Under the pieces are notes generated by a model. The model saw nothing but the letters and a program-made list of their open reading frames with translations. It did no database searches and was not told the origin of the DNA. The translations under genes were made by a program, and so were the position numbers. Positions 9,367 through 20,091 of a DNA stretch of 64,000 nucleotides are shown piece after piece. Position 1 is the first letter of the stretch, and each line of letters opens with the position of its first letter. The stretch spans positions 1,240,001 to 1,304,000 of the forward strand of contig JAPFFF010000008.1 of assembly GCA_039105265.1 (NCBI GenBank), written 5' to 3'. This DNA is from Tritrichomonas musculus. Taxonomy: Eukaryota > Parabasalia > Tritrichomonadida > Tritrichomonadidae.

Positions 9367-11940
9367 CTGGAAATAACGGAAATATAACCTTGATTTTTGA
9401 ATAGTTTATTGATTTAAAAAATAACGTACGTTTATTCATTCTCGTTATTATTTTGGTGCATTTTAATTAATCAGTCTTTGTAAATACTCGTTATAATTTT
9501 GTATAAATGATTTTGAAGACATTGATATTGAAAAAATTGCAATGATAGAAATAAAACAGTAATCAAATGATTAATGTTGTTGTTGTTGTTTTTAATTATT
9601 CAAGAAAATATAATCAGAGAGATTCTATTTTAGTATTCACTTATTTTTGAAAAATCTAAATCTTTTATAACAAGATCAATGAAATTATTTAATTCCAAAT
9701 CATCATCAATCTCCATGTCAAAGTAATCTACTAAATGATCAATAAATTACTCAATAATCTTCAAATTATAAATCTATATTTCTATTTTTAAAATCGAAAA
9801 ATGATTCATTAAATTTGAAAAGAAACTACAATTTTACATAGAGTATTCTATATAATTTGTAGAGAATTTTCTTCATCTAGAAAATGATTTTAAAATAAAG
9901 AAGCTTTCATAGAAAGAAAAGAAGAATAAAATGTCAATCAAAAACGCTTTGTTTAGCAATTGAACATCAAGGTATCAGAGCAAAAATTGCAGACAAATTC
10001 AGAGAGAATGAAGAATCTTTTGATAAACTTAGAGTTTTGAAGAAAACGAAGAAAAATAAACTCTAATAGGAAGAAGAAAAAAGCGAAAGATTGAAACCAG
10101 TAAGTGATCATTATCTGCAGTTTATAAACATTGCCAAAAAAGATTTTGTCTAAATTTGTAATAGAATTTTAATTATTTAAATTTTTAGTTAATAAATATA
10201 TAGCATATATTATTGAAACAGTAAAATCAATTCAATATCATAACTTGGAATAACAGTTCCTATTTCAGCTCATTTTTTTCACTTTCTTGAAAATGATTTA
10301 ATACAAATTTTTGGAGAGAGAAATATTCTCTGATTTAGAACACCTTTATCATTTTATTGTCGAAAAGCGTCAATTTAGTTTGACTAATCATGCAGTTGTT
10401 TTTTTATTTCAGCCACAATAAAATTTTCAATTCAAAATATAAATATTCAATTAAACTTATTGAGAAAAGCATTACAAATATGATATCAATCATTTCGGCC
10501 TTTCACCCATTTTCATACTTTGAAAAACATGGTTAATTTGAAGATTTGGATTTGAGATTTGATATTATTCAATTGGTTTCAATTATCTTTGAAAAAGTTT
10601 CTGATGTTAAAAAGTAGTTTGGAGCCTACTTGTTTTTTATTAAGAAAGAAAGAAAGGAAAAAAAAGGATGATTATGATGAATGGATTGAGCCTGTTGTTA
10701 CTTTGAATTCAATTTGTCAAGAAAATGTGATATTATTCATTATTTCATGAATTCTCTAATTGAAGAAAAAAACAATGATGATGAATATTCTATTGAAGAA
10801 TTCTTCTTTTTCAATTCTTCGGCAGGTCCTGCAATCTTCTTTTCAAAAGATATAACTATTAACTTGCTTTATTATTTTGGATCTATTGAAATATTAACGA
10901 GAATCTTCTCACTTCAGAGGAGATGCTTGCTGGATTAGAGAGCTTACGACTGAGGATTGAAGGTGCATAGTTTTCGCAATCTTTCAAATAAATTTCAATG
11001 CTGATTGAAAATGTATGGTGGAAGCATCAATATTCCTTCTTCATACAAGGTGATCAATAATTATTCATTTCAACTTTGTTTTAATTTAAAATCAATCATT
11101 TTTGATTCAAAAATCATCTCTTAAAATCATCAATCAATACGATTTTAGCAAAACTTCAATAGAAATAATTATTTTTCTAAAATGAATGAAGTAAAGCATG
11201 ATTCGTTTTTTATTAGCCACAAAACTCACCCAAATTGAGTTTAGAGATGAATATTTTACTTTTGGCAGTTGGTATTTTATTTCAAACGCTGAACATGTAA
11301 TTTTTCAAAAGAAAATATTTTCTTTTGATTCTTTCTTCTAGTTTTATGAAAGAAAAGAAAATTGCTTTCTTGCTTTTTTTTGATGAAAGTTATTATATTT
11401 TGTACTCATTTACTCCATCTCCTTCTAGCAATAAAATTGACAAACAATAAGATATAGCAAAAGCCAAACTCGTATTGAAGTACTTGAAAAAGAAAACAAT
11501 TTATTCAAAAAGTTTGTAAATTATTTGCATTTCCACTTAGTCAAATATGAAATAGTTATTATTTTTGAAGATTTTGTCAAGTCAATTGATAAAAAAGTTG
11601 AAAATAAAATTTCCAAAACAAGAATCATTCATTAATTATGCATAATTTAATAATTTTAGGTAAAAGAACTGTCAGATTTAAAGAAATTATTGTTTGTGTT
11701 GCAAAACACCTGGAATTGGCATTAAACTAATTAAAATTCGTTAAAAAGAATCAATTCGATGCATGTCATTATAATGAAATGCAATAAATTTGGGAAGAAA
11801 AAAAACTATTAAAATAAAAAAAATCAATAGCAAGTCATTTGTTTAAGAATCTTTATTGAATTAAAAATGAGATATATGTAATTTAGTATAAAATAATGTA
11901 TTGCATTAATATTGCTTCATAAAAGGATGCTACTATCCAA
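9367..11940. other. Long spacer with decayed coding-like fragments
   Basis: About 2.5 kb without an intact gene. Scattered stretches still look like protein. On the minus strand, 9637-9747 reads out as DHLVDYFDMEIDDDLEL and on to a stop. On the plus strand, about 9935-10066 reads AIEHQGIRAKIADKF and on to a stop. Near 10,735-10,938 there is a 74-codon frame rich in Glu, Asn and Phe. None has a family signature and all are short, so I read them as remnants of one or more lost genes. Confidence 0.4.
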
Positions 11941-14900
11941 TCATGTGTAATAGGTTGTTTTATGAGGAATATGGAAACCATTTGGGCTTTTTTTGCACTC
12001 CGAATTGCACAATTCTTTAAGATTGTCTTCATACTTTCCACAATATTTGCACATCCACTTATCAGAAAAGAAACTTCCTGCATGTGGAATATGATAGCCA
12101 TTTGGACTTTTATTACATTTATCATCAGTTAAACATTTAATTGTTTGGTCAACTTTACCACAATATTTACATCTATATGCTTCTTTTTCGCAGGTTGGAT
12201 ATGGGACATGTTTTTTACATGGACTTTTTGAGCAATAAAGCGATGATAATTCAGAGATTGATCCATATCGTTCCCCAATATGAAGCGATGATAAGTCAGA
12301 GTTTGCTCCATCACGTTTCCCACAATATTTGCAAATATATGTCTTCTTGGGTTCGCCAGAATAAGGAATATGATATCCATTTGGACTTTTAGAACAGCTG
12401 GAGATGCACAATTCTTTAATTTTTTTTTCACCTTCACCACAGAATTTACATCGATATAAACATTTGTTTCCACCAACAAAAAGAATATGCTTACCGTATG
12501 GACTTTTTGAACATTCTCCTTCATACAACTCGGAACATTTTCTGAAACTTTCACCACAATATTTGCATTCATAGTATTTTTTGAAATATGTTACAGGAAC
12601 ATGGAAATCAAGTGGACTCGTTTTGCACCTTTTTGAAGTCATTTCGTCAATAGAACGAAATTCTGAATCACAATATTTACAGACATATAATCTGTTATTA
12701 AAGCCAGTATAAGGAATATGAAAACCATAAGGACTATTTTGGCATTTTTTGTCTGTCATTTCATAAACAAAGCTAAAACAACGGCCGCAGAATTTGCAAC
12801 AATATTCTCTTCTGCTTTCGCCTGCATAAGGAACATGAAAGCGTGATGGACTTTTTTGACATTTTCTATCACACAAATCTCTCATATTACCTTCAACTTT
12901 ACCACAAAACTTGCATTGATAGAATCTTTTTGGCTCTCCTGCATATGGAACATGATATTCAGTTGGACTTTGTGAGCATTTACATGAGAACATATTAGCA
13001 ATATTATGGTAGTTTCGGCTGCAATATTTGCAGAAATATCTGTATTGTATTTCGCCTAGAAATGGTTTATGAAATCCTTTTGGACTACGAACACATTTTT
13101 CTTTATTTAATCTATTAACTGAATTGTATGATTTACCACAATATTTACAAAAATATTTCTCTTTTAGATGTGCAAAATCAATGCAAATTGGTTGCTTTTT
13201 AGATTTTTGGAAATCATCACTTGCTGATGATCTATCATGTGATGAAGATCTATCATGTGATGAAGATCTATCATGTGATGAAGGTTCATCATCTGATGAT
13301 GATTCATCGTTTGAAACGTCTGTTTTATTAATAGAGACATATTTATAGTAAATTTCCATAGGATATGAAATTTGAAGTTCATCTTTTGGAGGTGGAATAT
13401 GTTCGCTTGGTACTGCATATCCAAAAAAGTCAAGATATTTCAATGCAACTTGTTTTTCCAATCCAATGAATCTAATGATTCTGCATGGTCTTACACTATT
13501 ATTTAAGGAACTTACATTAAAGCGCACGTTAGCATTTTCATTAAACTTCTCATAATTGTAGAATTGACTTATAATTAGGCCATCATAATGTGGTTTGTCA
13601 GTTAAATAGGTTGCAATTACCCAGTTTTTAAGAGTACAGTCTTTGCCAGGTTTTATTGTATAGCCTTCGATATAAACAACATGATTTGGGAAATAAAACG
13701 AAATGACTTTAGTATTATCATATTTTCTAATTTTGAAATCACGATCATAAAGTACTCCCCAAATACTTTCATCTAGAATGTTTTCATTTTCTTTTTCTGC
13801 AAAAACTTGAACAAAATTAGTAAGTTTTGTACCATAATATTCCATAGCTGCTCTTAAAATACCTGTACTATATCCTTTTTTTATATGTGCTTCAATTACA
13901 GGATGATGATCGTAAGATATCTTTGGATATCTTTGAAAAAGTGAATCATCAAGACACTTATCATCTTCATATAAAGAACCAAATAATTGGAAACATGAAA
14001 GAGCCAAATGTTCAGTATAGTTATAGAAACAGAAAGCTCGATATAAATTGCATTCTATTCCACTATCAACAATATTGATCTCTGTTTCTCCAGGACTAAA
14101 AGGTTTTTTGTAATCACCTAACAAAATTACATCCCATCTATTTGCCGTTGCACTATATCCGTATAGACAATATGTTGTTGGTTGATAACAAACATATTTT
14201 GGATCTCTTGGGAGAACAAATATAAGTCCTTTTATTTTAAGTGCATGTTTGTTTAGAACAATTGTAAAAATGCTTTTGTTTGCAACATCTGAAACCCAAA
14301 CCTTATCTTTATTATTTTTAAATAAGGAACTATGACCATCGCCTCCAATACTAAAGAATCTATAGAAATTTTCAAAGTGTTCACAACCATATTGCATTAT
14401 ATCAACATCAGAATGCTTTTGAAAAGTTATTTCAGCAGTATAAATAGGATCTTTGCCTTTGTAATCATTAAGTATTATCTGGTTATTATATTCATTTCTA
14501 AGAACAGGTAATGAAGCTAAAATTTTTTCTCTTTCTTTTGTTTGTCTTTCTTCTAGCTTGATAGCTTTTGTTTTTTCTTCAATTTTTGTCCGAATTTGTG
14601 TCTGTTTGGTTAAGAATGTTTTATCATGGTATTCATCAAATTCTTTAATAGAACTTTTACCTGTAAATTTAAAATGATTGATTTCGAATGGTTTATCTGA
14701 AGCTATATTTATTTCATCTATTGTGTTAGCTTCACATTTAATTGTTATGGTATTTTCTTTTGAAAAATCGAGATTGCCATCAAATAAAATATGTTCGAGC
14801 ATGTTGCCATCGTCATATTTGATGCCTTCAATGATGAAATATTTTACTGGATTCTTTTTGTCAGTGATGGTAAGTTGGATTTGTGATAAAGTGATTTGAT

Positions 14901-16422
14901 GGTTATAAAAATAAAAGCATACTGCTGGATAATCTGTACTGCTAGAATGTAAAGGTTCATCTAAAAAATGGTAATATGTACAAAGAGACTTATCATTTGT
15001 TCGTTCTGTAATTAATACATATCCATTTAGTGTTGGTCCGTAATGATATGCCATTGAATCAAAAATATCTTCTTCTGTTTCTATTGCTGGAGGAGGGAAG
15101 CATTTTAGACAAGGACAATTTGGTTTAAGACATCTTTTTTGTTTTTTCTTATATAAATCATCAGGTTTGGGCATTTCATATGCAACGCCAAAAATATCAA
15201 TTTTTTTAAGTTTAAATGTTTCCATATCATAAGAAAAAAATTGAATTGCTTTATATTTTGTATTATCTGGAAACTTGAATAAATATTTTGTATCTGGTTC
15301 CAATTGCATATATGGTGAACAACCAATATAAGTATACGGTTCAACTTTATCTTTATCTTGAAGTTTTATTGCTGATACTATGAGACCTTTGGGAATTAAT
15401 TTTGGATCTGAATCTGTTGTAATTTGTATTTCATCAATTTCAAACTCAACACAATTAAAATCAAATTTATAACAATTTTTTGGCTCAACTGTATTTTTTT
15501 CTATTGATGATATCAATCCAATATTTTCAGGTTGCAAAATTGATATAGGTTTTCTTAGTATTTCTTCATATTTTTCAACAAGGCTTGGTGTGCTTTGATC
15601 TGTAGCAATAATCGTAAATTCATATAAGTCTGTAAATCCTTCAGAATCGGTTTCTTTTGGCCAAAATTTTTTTTTAGTAGCAAATTGTGATTTAAGAGTT
15701 TCTTTTTGTCTTTGTCCGCCAGTAGAATATGTATGTTCTGTACATTGTTTGTCTAATAAAGAATTTGAAAGATCTCTAAAGGTGTTTTCTGAACAACGAA
15801 CTGGACTTACATTATATTCTGCAGTTCCAAATAATTCAATCATACTTAACCCAAAATTGTAACATTTATTAATAGATCCTTCATAAATTAATCGTAAAGC
15901 TCGAATTGGACCAACTTCTTTAAATTTGAATATATGTTTGGCACCTAAAAAACTAAGCATTAATGTTCTAAAAAATCCGACTGCCTTCCAATTTTTTTCA
16001 TCATCCATTGCTTCAACTACAAATCTTTCTAAAAAGGTAAATTGACCAAAATTAGGTTCAAAATGAGAACGTAATCCAATAGCATTTATAGTTAATAAAT
16101 GAAAGGGAAAATAGAGGGTTACTTGTGGATTACGCCTCCTTGTAGAAAGCCAGTTTGTTTTTTTGTTTCCATCTAAAAGATTGTTAATTGAGTCTGGCAT
16201 TGACAATCGAGTATCTGCAATAATTTGAACAAATCCAACTTTATTTAATGGTAACTTGAATCTGTTTCTAGCTTCATTAAAGATTCCATGATCTATATCA
16301 GTTACTTTTGAACATTCAATATTTTGAGACATTATCGACTGGATCTTTTTATCTAAAACTGGTAGCTCAATAGGAATCATATCTTTCTCTTCTTTTCCAG
16401 CATTTTTGTTGGAGTACTTCAT
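11941..16422 (-). CDS. Multi-domain protein: ~5 discoidin-like domains plus ten CCCH finger-like repeats
   Basis: About 1493 residues. The first two thirds hold about five galactose-binding-fold (F5/8 type C-like) domains. Each ends in a short aromatic-Gly strand: IELFGT, IDIFGV, HFKFTG, FQLFGS and LDFFGY. A hydrophilic Ser/Asp/His-rich linker follows, encoded by 18-bp repeats near 13,227-13,281. The C-terminal third is ten tandem units of about 39 residues, each (Y/F)xCK(Y/F)C... with spacing C-x2-C-x14-C-x7-H, then SPxGxHxPYxG. This pattern would bind zinc. Unit 8 carries a 15-residue insertion. The start is set at ATG 16422 because TCATT lies just upstream; the open frame runs 13 codons further but without an ATG. 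No signal peptide, so an intracellular scaffold or carbohydrate/lipid-binding role is possible but unproven. Confidence 0.75.
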   Translation of the reverse strand: MKYSNKNAGKEEKDMIPIELPVLDKKIQSIMSQNIECSKVTDIDHGIFNEARNRFKLPLNKVGFVQIIADTRLSMPDSINNLLDGNKKTNWLSTRRRNPQVTLYFPFHLLTINAIGLRSHFEPNFGQFTFLERFVVEAMDDEKNWKAVGFFRTLMLSFLGAKHIFKFKEVGPIRALRLIYEGSINKCYNFGLSMIELFGTAEYNVSPVRCSENTFRDLSNSLLDKQCTEHTYSTGGQRQKETLKSQFATKKKFWPKETDSEGFTDLYEFTIIATDQSTPSLVEKYEEILRKPISILQPENIGLISSIEKNTVEPKNCYKFDFNCVEFEIDEIQITTDSDPKLIPKGLIVSAIKLQDKDKVEPYTYIGCSPYMQLEPDTKYLFKFPDNTKYKAIQFFSYDMETFKLKKIDIFGVAYEMPKPDDLYKKKQKRCLKPNCPCLKCFPPPAIETEEDIFDSMAYHYGPTLNGYVLITERTNDKSLCTYYHFLDEPLHSSSTDYPAVCFYFYNHQITLSQIQLTITDKKNPVKYFIIEGIKYDDGNMLEHILFDGNLDFSKENTITIKCEANTIDEINIASDKPFEINHFKFTGKSSIKEFDEYHDKTFLTKQTQIRTKIEEKTKAIKLEERQTKEREKILASLPVLRNEYNNQIILNDYKGKDPIYTAEITFQKHSDVDIMQYGCEHFENFYRFFSIGGDGHSSLFKNNKDKVWVSDVANKSIFTIVLNKHALKIKGLIFVLPRDPKYVCYQPTTYCLYGYSATANRWDVILLGDYKKPFSPGETEINIVDSGIECNLYRAFCFYNYTEHLALSCFQLFGSLYEDDKCLDDSLFQRYPKISYDHHPVIEAHIKKGYSTGILRAAMEYYGTKLTNFVQVFAEKENENILDESIWGVLYDRDFKIRKYDNTKVISFYFPNHVVYIEGYTIKPGKDCTLKNWVIATYLTDKPHYDGLIISQFYNYEKFNENANVRFNVSSLNNSVRPCRIIRFIGLEKQVALKYLDFFGYAVPSEHIPPPKDELQISYPMEIYYKYVSINKTDVSNDESSSDDEPSSHDRSSSHDRSSSHDRSSASDDFQKSKKQPICIDFAHLKEKYFCKYCGKSYNSVNRLNKEKCVRSPKGFHKPFLGEIQYRYFCKYCSRNYHNIANMFSCKCSQSPTEYHVPYAGEPKRFYQCKFCGKVEGNMRDLCDRKCQKSPSRFHVPYAGESRREYCCKFCGRCFSFVYEMTDKKCQNSPYGFHIPYTGFNNRLYVCKYCDSEFRSIDEMTSKRCKTSPLDFHVPVTYFKKYYECKYCGESFRKCSELYEGECSKSPYGKHILFVGGNKCLYRCKFCGEGEKKIKELCISSCSKSPNGYHIPYSGEPKKTYICKYCGKRDGANSDLSSLHIGERYGSISELSSLYCSKSPCKKHVPYPTCEKEAYRCKYCGKVDQTIKCLTDDKCNKSPNGYHIPHAGSFFSDKWMCKYCGKYEDNLKELCNSECKKSPNGFHIPHKTTYYT
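12241..12330 (-). repeat. 45-bp tandem duplication inside finger repeat 8
   Basis: The stretch beginning CGATGATAA recurs after 45 bases (12241 and 12286) with a handful of mismatches. It inserts 15 residues between the second and third cysteine of one finger-like unit while keeping the frame open. Confidence 0.7.
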
Positions 16423-16425
16423 TTT

Positions 16426-16430
16426 AATGA
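16426..16430 (-). promoter_or_regulatory. Initiator-like element TCATT
   Basis: On the minus strand TCATT sits with its A six bases before the ATG at 16422. It fits the trichomonad initiator TCA(C/T)(A/T), where the A is the usual transcription start. It supports the choice of the second in-frame start for the discoidin/finger gene. Confidence 0.5.
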
Positions 16431-16580
16431 AATCTTTTTTTTCTGAAGCATGGCCTAGCAAAAAAAATTGAACTTTTTTCTCAAAATTTATTTATCTCAA
16501 CATAGTTTTTCAAAAAAAAAACATTCAATTTTATTCAATCGACTTTCAAAATTGTGGCCATCTGTAATTATTTTCTCTAA

Positions 16581-16582
<2 letters not shown>

Positions 16583-16632
<50 letters not shown>
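16583..16632. repeat. Poly-T tract of about 50 bases
   Basis: An uninterrupted run of T about 160 bases upstream of the discoidin/finger gene, which reads as poly-A on the gene's strand. It may be a slippage product, an inserted poly-A tail or an assembly artefact. No retroposed gene is visible next to it. Confidence 0.8.
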
Positions 16633-16633
<1 letters not shown>

Positions 16634-17446
16634 TATGAAATTTGTTTAAAACAAACAGAAGAATAATTAAATTTGGATGCATACATATTATAATGAATGG
16701 TATCTTTTTTCATTTCAAACATTAGTGAAAATACTAAATTTTTATATAATAAAAAGAATATTTTTGAATATAATTGTTGATAAAACTAAATGAATAAAAA
16801 ATAGTAATTTTACATTTTGATGCTGAAATGATTTTTTTAATACAAAAACCTTCCTAATAATAAATATCACATATTTTCCCTAATAATTTGCATTTGGTAT
16901 TTATTTAAAATTTCAAGTAAAAAACAAGACAAACTTTTTCTCAATCAATCAACAATATTTCATTTGAAAACAAGACAAACTTTTTCAAATATATATATAT
17001 ATTCTCGTTTTTATTTAAAAAATAAGAATTAGTAATCAAAACACTTTGTTGATTTGTATTTTTCATTGATTTGAAGTATTGAAAAAAATTATCGATAATA
17101 GTAACATCATTTAATATAATATTTTAACAATAAAAATGAAAATCATTAGCAAATCTATATATAATAATGCATTTTAAAAGCATTATGATTTCAAAAATTA
17201 TAAATTTTCTTACAATTATTTTTCTTTATTTGAATAAATTAAAAAAAATTATATATTATCGATGTTTTATTTCAAATGGTGATGCAATAATGTTTTTAAA
17301 TCGTTAAATATAATAATTATTTCATATTTGTGATAAGGTGTTGGTGAAAATCATTTTGATATAACAAAAATGGCAAAAATGAATATTTTTTACCTTTTCA
17401 AATCGAAGTAAAACTCCAAGTAAATTTATATATATATATATATATA

Positions 17447-17942
17447 CTAGGGTTGACTGTCCAGTGAAATGACTGTCCCTACCTTCACTTTTTCTAAAAA
17501 ATACGTTATTTTTGTCACTTTTTTTGGACAGAAAATCGTTATTTACGTCTATATTTGGTCGGAAAATACTCAAAATTTGAAAGAGCAGTCCACTAACAAA
17601 AATGATGGATAGTTTTTTCTTTAGTTAATTAATCAAAATGTTTCAAAGATAGCAATTGATTTTTAAAATAAAATGGAGAGGAAAAAACGTTGACCAAAAT
17701 TTTGAAAGCAATTAAATGAGTATTATCAAATATTGAAAAACAATAAAAATTTTATTCCGATAAAAATCAAAAATTTTCTAATTCAAATCAAAACAAATAT
17801 CAATTCAAAATTTGAGGGGCTGTCCACAATTGAATTGGCTGTCCAAATATGGACAGATTTGGACTGTGGACAGCTGGTGTAAAAAAATACGTTGCTTTTT
17901 GGACAGTCTCCTTTGAAAAAGTTGTGGACAGTCAAAACCTAG
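17447..17942. mobile_element. 496-bp MITE-like element with TA target duplication
   Basis: Imperfect terminal inverted repeats: the left end begins CTAGGGTTGACTGTCCA and the right end, reverse-complemented, CTAGGTTTTGACTGTCCA. Each is flanked by TA within AT microsatellite sequence. The interior has many CTGTCC/GGACAG copies and two directly repeated AATACGTT blocks near the ends. It has no coding capacity. TA flanks suggest mobilisation by a Tc1/mariner-type transposase elsewhere. A short match (AAGTAAATTTATATATA) lies outside both ends. Confidence 0.7.
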
Positions 17943-17949
17943 TATATAT

Positions 17950-20091
17950 AATATGGTATAGCATCTGTTATTCTAAGTAAATTTATATATACTTATATTT
18001 GTAGGATTCCAATTAGCATCTGCATTACTGCTTTTGTCTTTATCAAGTATTTCTTTAATGATAAAGTTGGTAATAGCCACTTTTCGCCTTCAAAACAGTG
18101 GAAATTATTTCCAAAAAAAGCTTTAGAATGCTTGGGTGCTCGAGTTCACATAATATCTCGTGTTCGCCTAAAAACATCATTCAATCATTACCATTAAAGC
18201 ATATCTTTTGTATTAGTTATTTTCACGGCGTATTGTGCATCATCTTTATTTGAACCAGCAGCATATTCTTTGTCAAATATTCCTTCTCCTAGTTTTTTTA
18301 TTAGAGAACTCAAAATCATTTGAATCAAATAAAAGATATCATTTTATATTCAATGAAGTATCGCATTCCTTTGATTATGCTTTCGCCAGGTTTACTTTTA
18401 TCACAGATTTTTGAAAATAACAATTCCATAAAGCATACTCTAGTTTTATAAATCTCATTGAATAATATTAAGAAAAAGTATGTATATGACTACAATGTTT
18501 ATGTGTATCATTCCTTTTTTAATTTAATTTCGTTTTGAAAAAGAAATAATGAAGCCAAAAGTAATGCAATCCAGCAGTCGATATCTAGTCATTTGAAATC
18601 ATCCCTTTAATATCTCATCAAATTCTTGAACAAAGTGCTAGGTTTAGCAAGGGTGATGATTTCAAACGACATAGCCCAAAAGGAAAAGTTCTTGTTTTAA
18701 GAATACTGAAGAGAAAGCAAAATGAAAAGTATTCCTTTGAGAAGATTTTTAAGCATCTGTCCAGTAGTAAGGGTGCATGCTGAAAATATCTAATAAGGCC
18801 CAAATGGAGCTCCAAAAATTGGTCGATCAACTCTTCAAATTGTAGCAGTTATTGTTAACAATTGTGATTCATGCAGAAGAAAGGAATAATATGGCATTTC
18901 ATTCATTTTCTCTTTTTCTAAGCGGTCGAAACAGCAACAGTTGAATCAGCAAGAAATTACAAGTCTGTCTATTCACTGAGTTTTAAATTTATTTGGTTGA
19001 TATTAAAATCAAGACAATATGTGTATTTAAATCATTTCATGTAAGTTTGATTGAAATATTGAATGTAAAAAGAAGATTTCTGGCCAACTTTTTGATGTGC
19101 TGCTTTTTATATTGAAAAAAAAGACTTTTAATTTGATGCAAGCATTTTCATTTGAAAACTCATACTTAGAAAAGTAATGCTGGTTTATGATTCAGGGTTT
19201 TTTTCGAGTTCTTTTAGTAATTAAAAAAATTTTATGTATTAAAATCATATTATCTAATGATGCAGAGTTATCTTCTGTTTTTAAATAATATTGAAGTCAG
19301 AAGCAGATTGTATGCTGATACGGTAGAATGAACCAAGATTCTTCTTTTTTTCATTGCATCTGAGATCAGCATCAAATTGCATTTTTATGTAATACTTGCA
19401 TATTACAGCAATAATAGATAAATATCATATTGTCTTCATGTTAGAGCTATGCAGGAGCAGAGTTGCAGATTGCTAGAGTCATTTTGATCAATATCATCTC
19501 CTTTATTAGCATGAAATTCTATACATATTTATAGCAGCAAGCCATATACTGTTCTTGCTTCAACTATTGCTATTACATGCAACAATCATGATGAATTTGG
19601 CGCATAGACATATTTAAACATAATGGTAAAAGCAGTAAAGTACTAAGAAATGGAAATTGAATATGCCAAATTTGATAAAATCGCTTCTTATATATATTAT
19701 AAAATAGAAATGGAGTTTTTGTCAATAATGAATGAACCAATATAAATTATAAAATGGCAAATGATCAGAAATCAAAAAAAAAAATTTTTAATGATGCTTC
19801 AAGGCTAATATTTGAAAGGGCTTAGTAATGAAAAATAATATGATTTTGTTTGCAAATAATTCTCGTTAGAACAAAAAAAAATTTAATAATATAGAGTATA
19901 TATATTATTTATTATAAAAAAAATTAATTCTAAAATTAAATTTGTGTATGAATTATATTGGTTTTATTTGAAGATATTGTCATTTAATAACTCTTTTATT
20001 CAATATAATAAATTTCAATTGATAACAGAAAATATTATATATGATCTAACAAAAAAGTAATATAATTTTCTCAAATATTTGAATATTTGAA
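17950..20091. other. Decayed spacer with pseudogene fragments
   Basis: No intact gene. A degenerate kinase-like fragment lies at about 18,199-18,305 (separate entry). Around 18,600-18,780 the plus strand still looks coding (for example GDDFKRHSPKGKVLVLRIL) but is closed by stops on both sides. The rest is AT-rich with no structure I can assign. Confidence 0.4.
18199..18305 (-). pseudogene. Protein-kinase N-lobe remnant
   Basis: On the minus strand a short open stretch reads KKLGEGIFDKEYAAG, then about six residues, then QYAVKITN. LGEGxF followed by (Y)AVKI at this distance is the glycine-rich loop and the VAIK-type lysine strand of a protein kinase. No further kinase motifs in frame were found, so this is a fragment of a dead gene. 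Confidence 0.35.

Noticed and set aside
16422-16461. Extension of the discoidin/finger protein to the start of the open frame at 16461
   Set aside because: That codon is TTG; the first ATG, with an initiator motif just before it, is at 16422.
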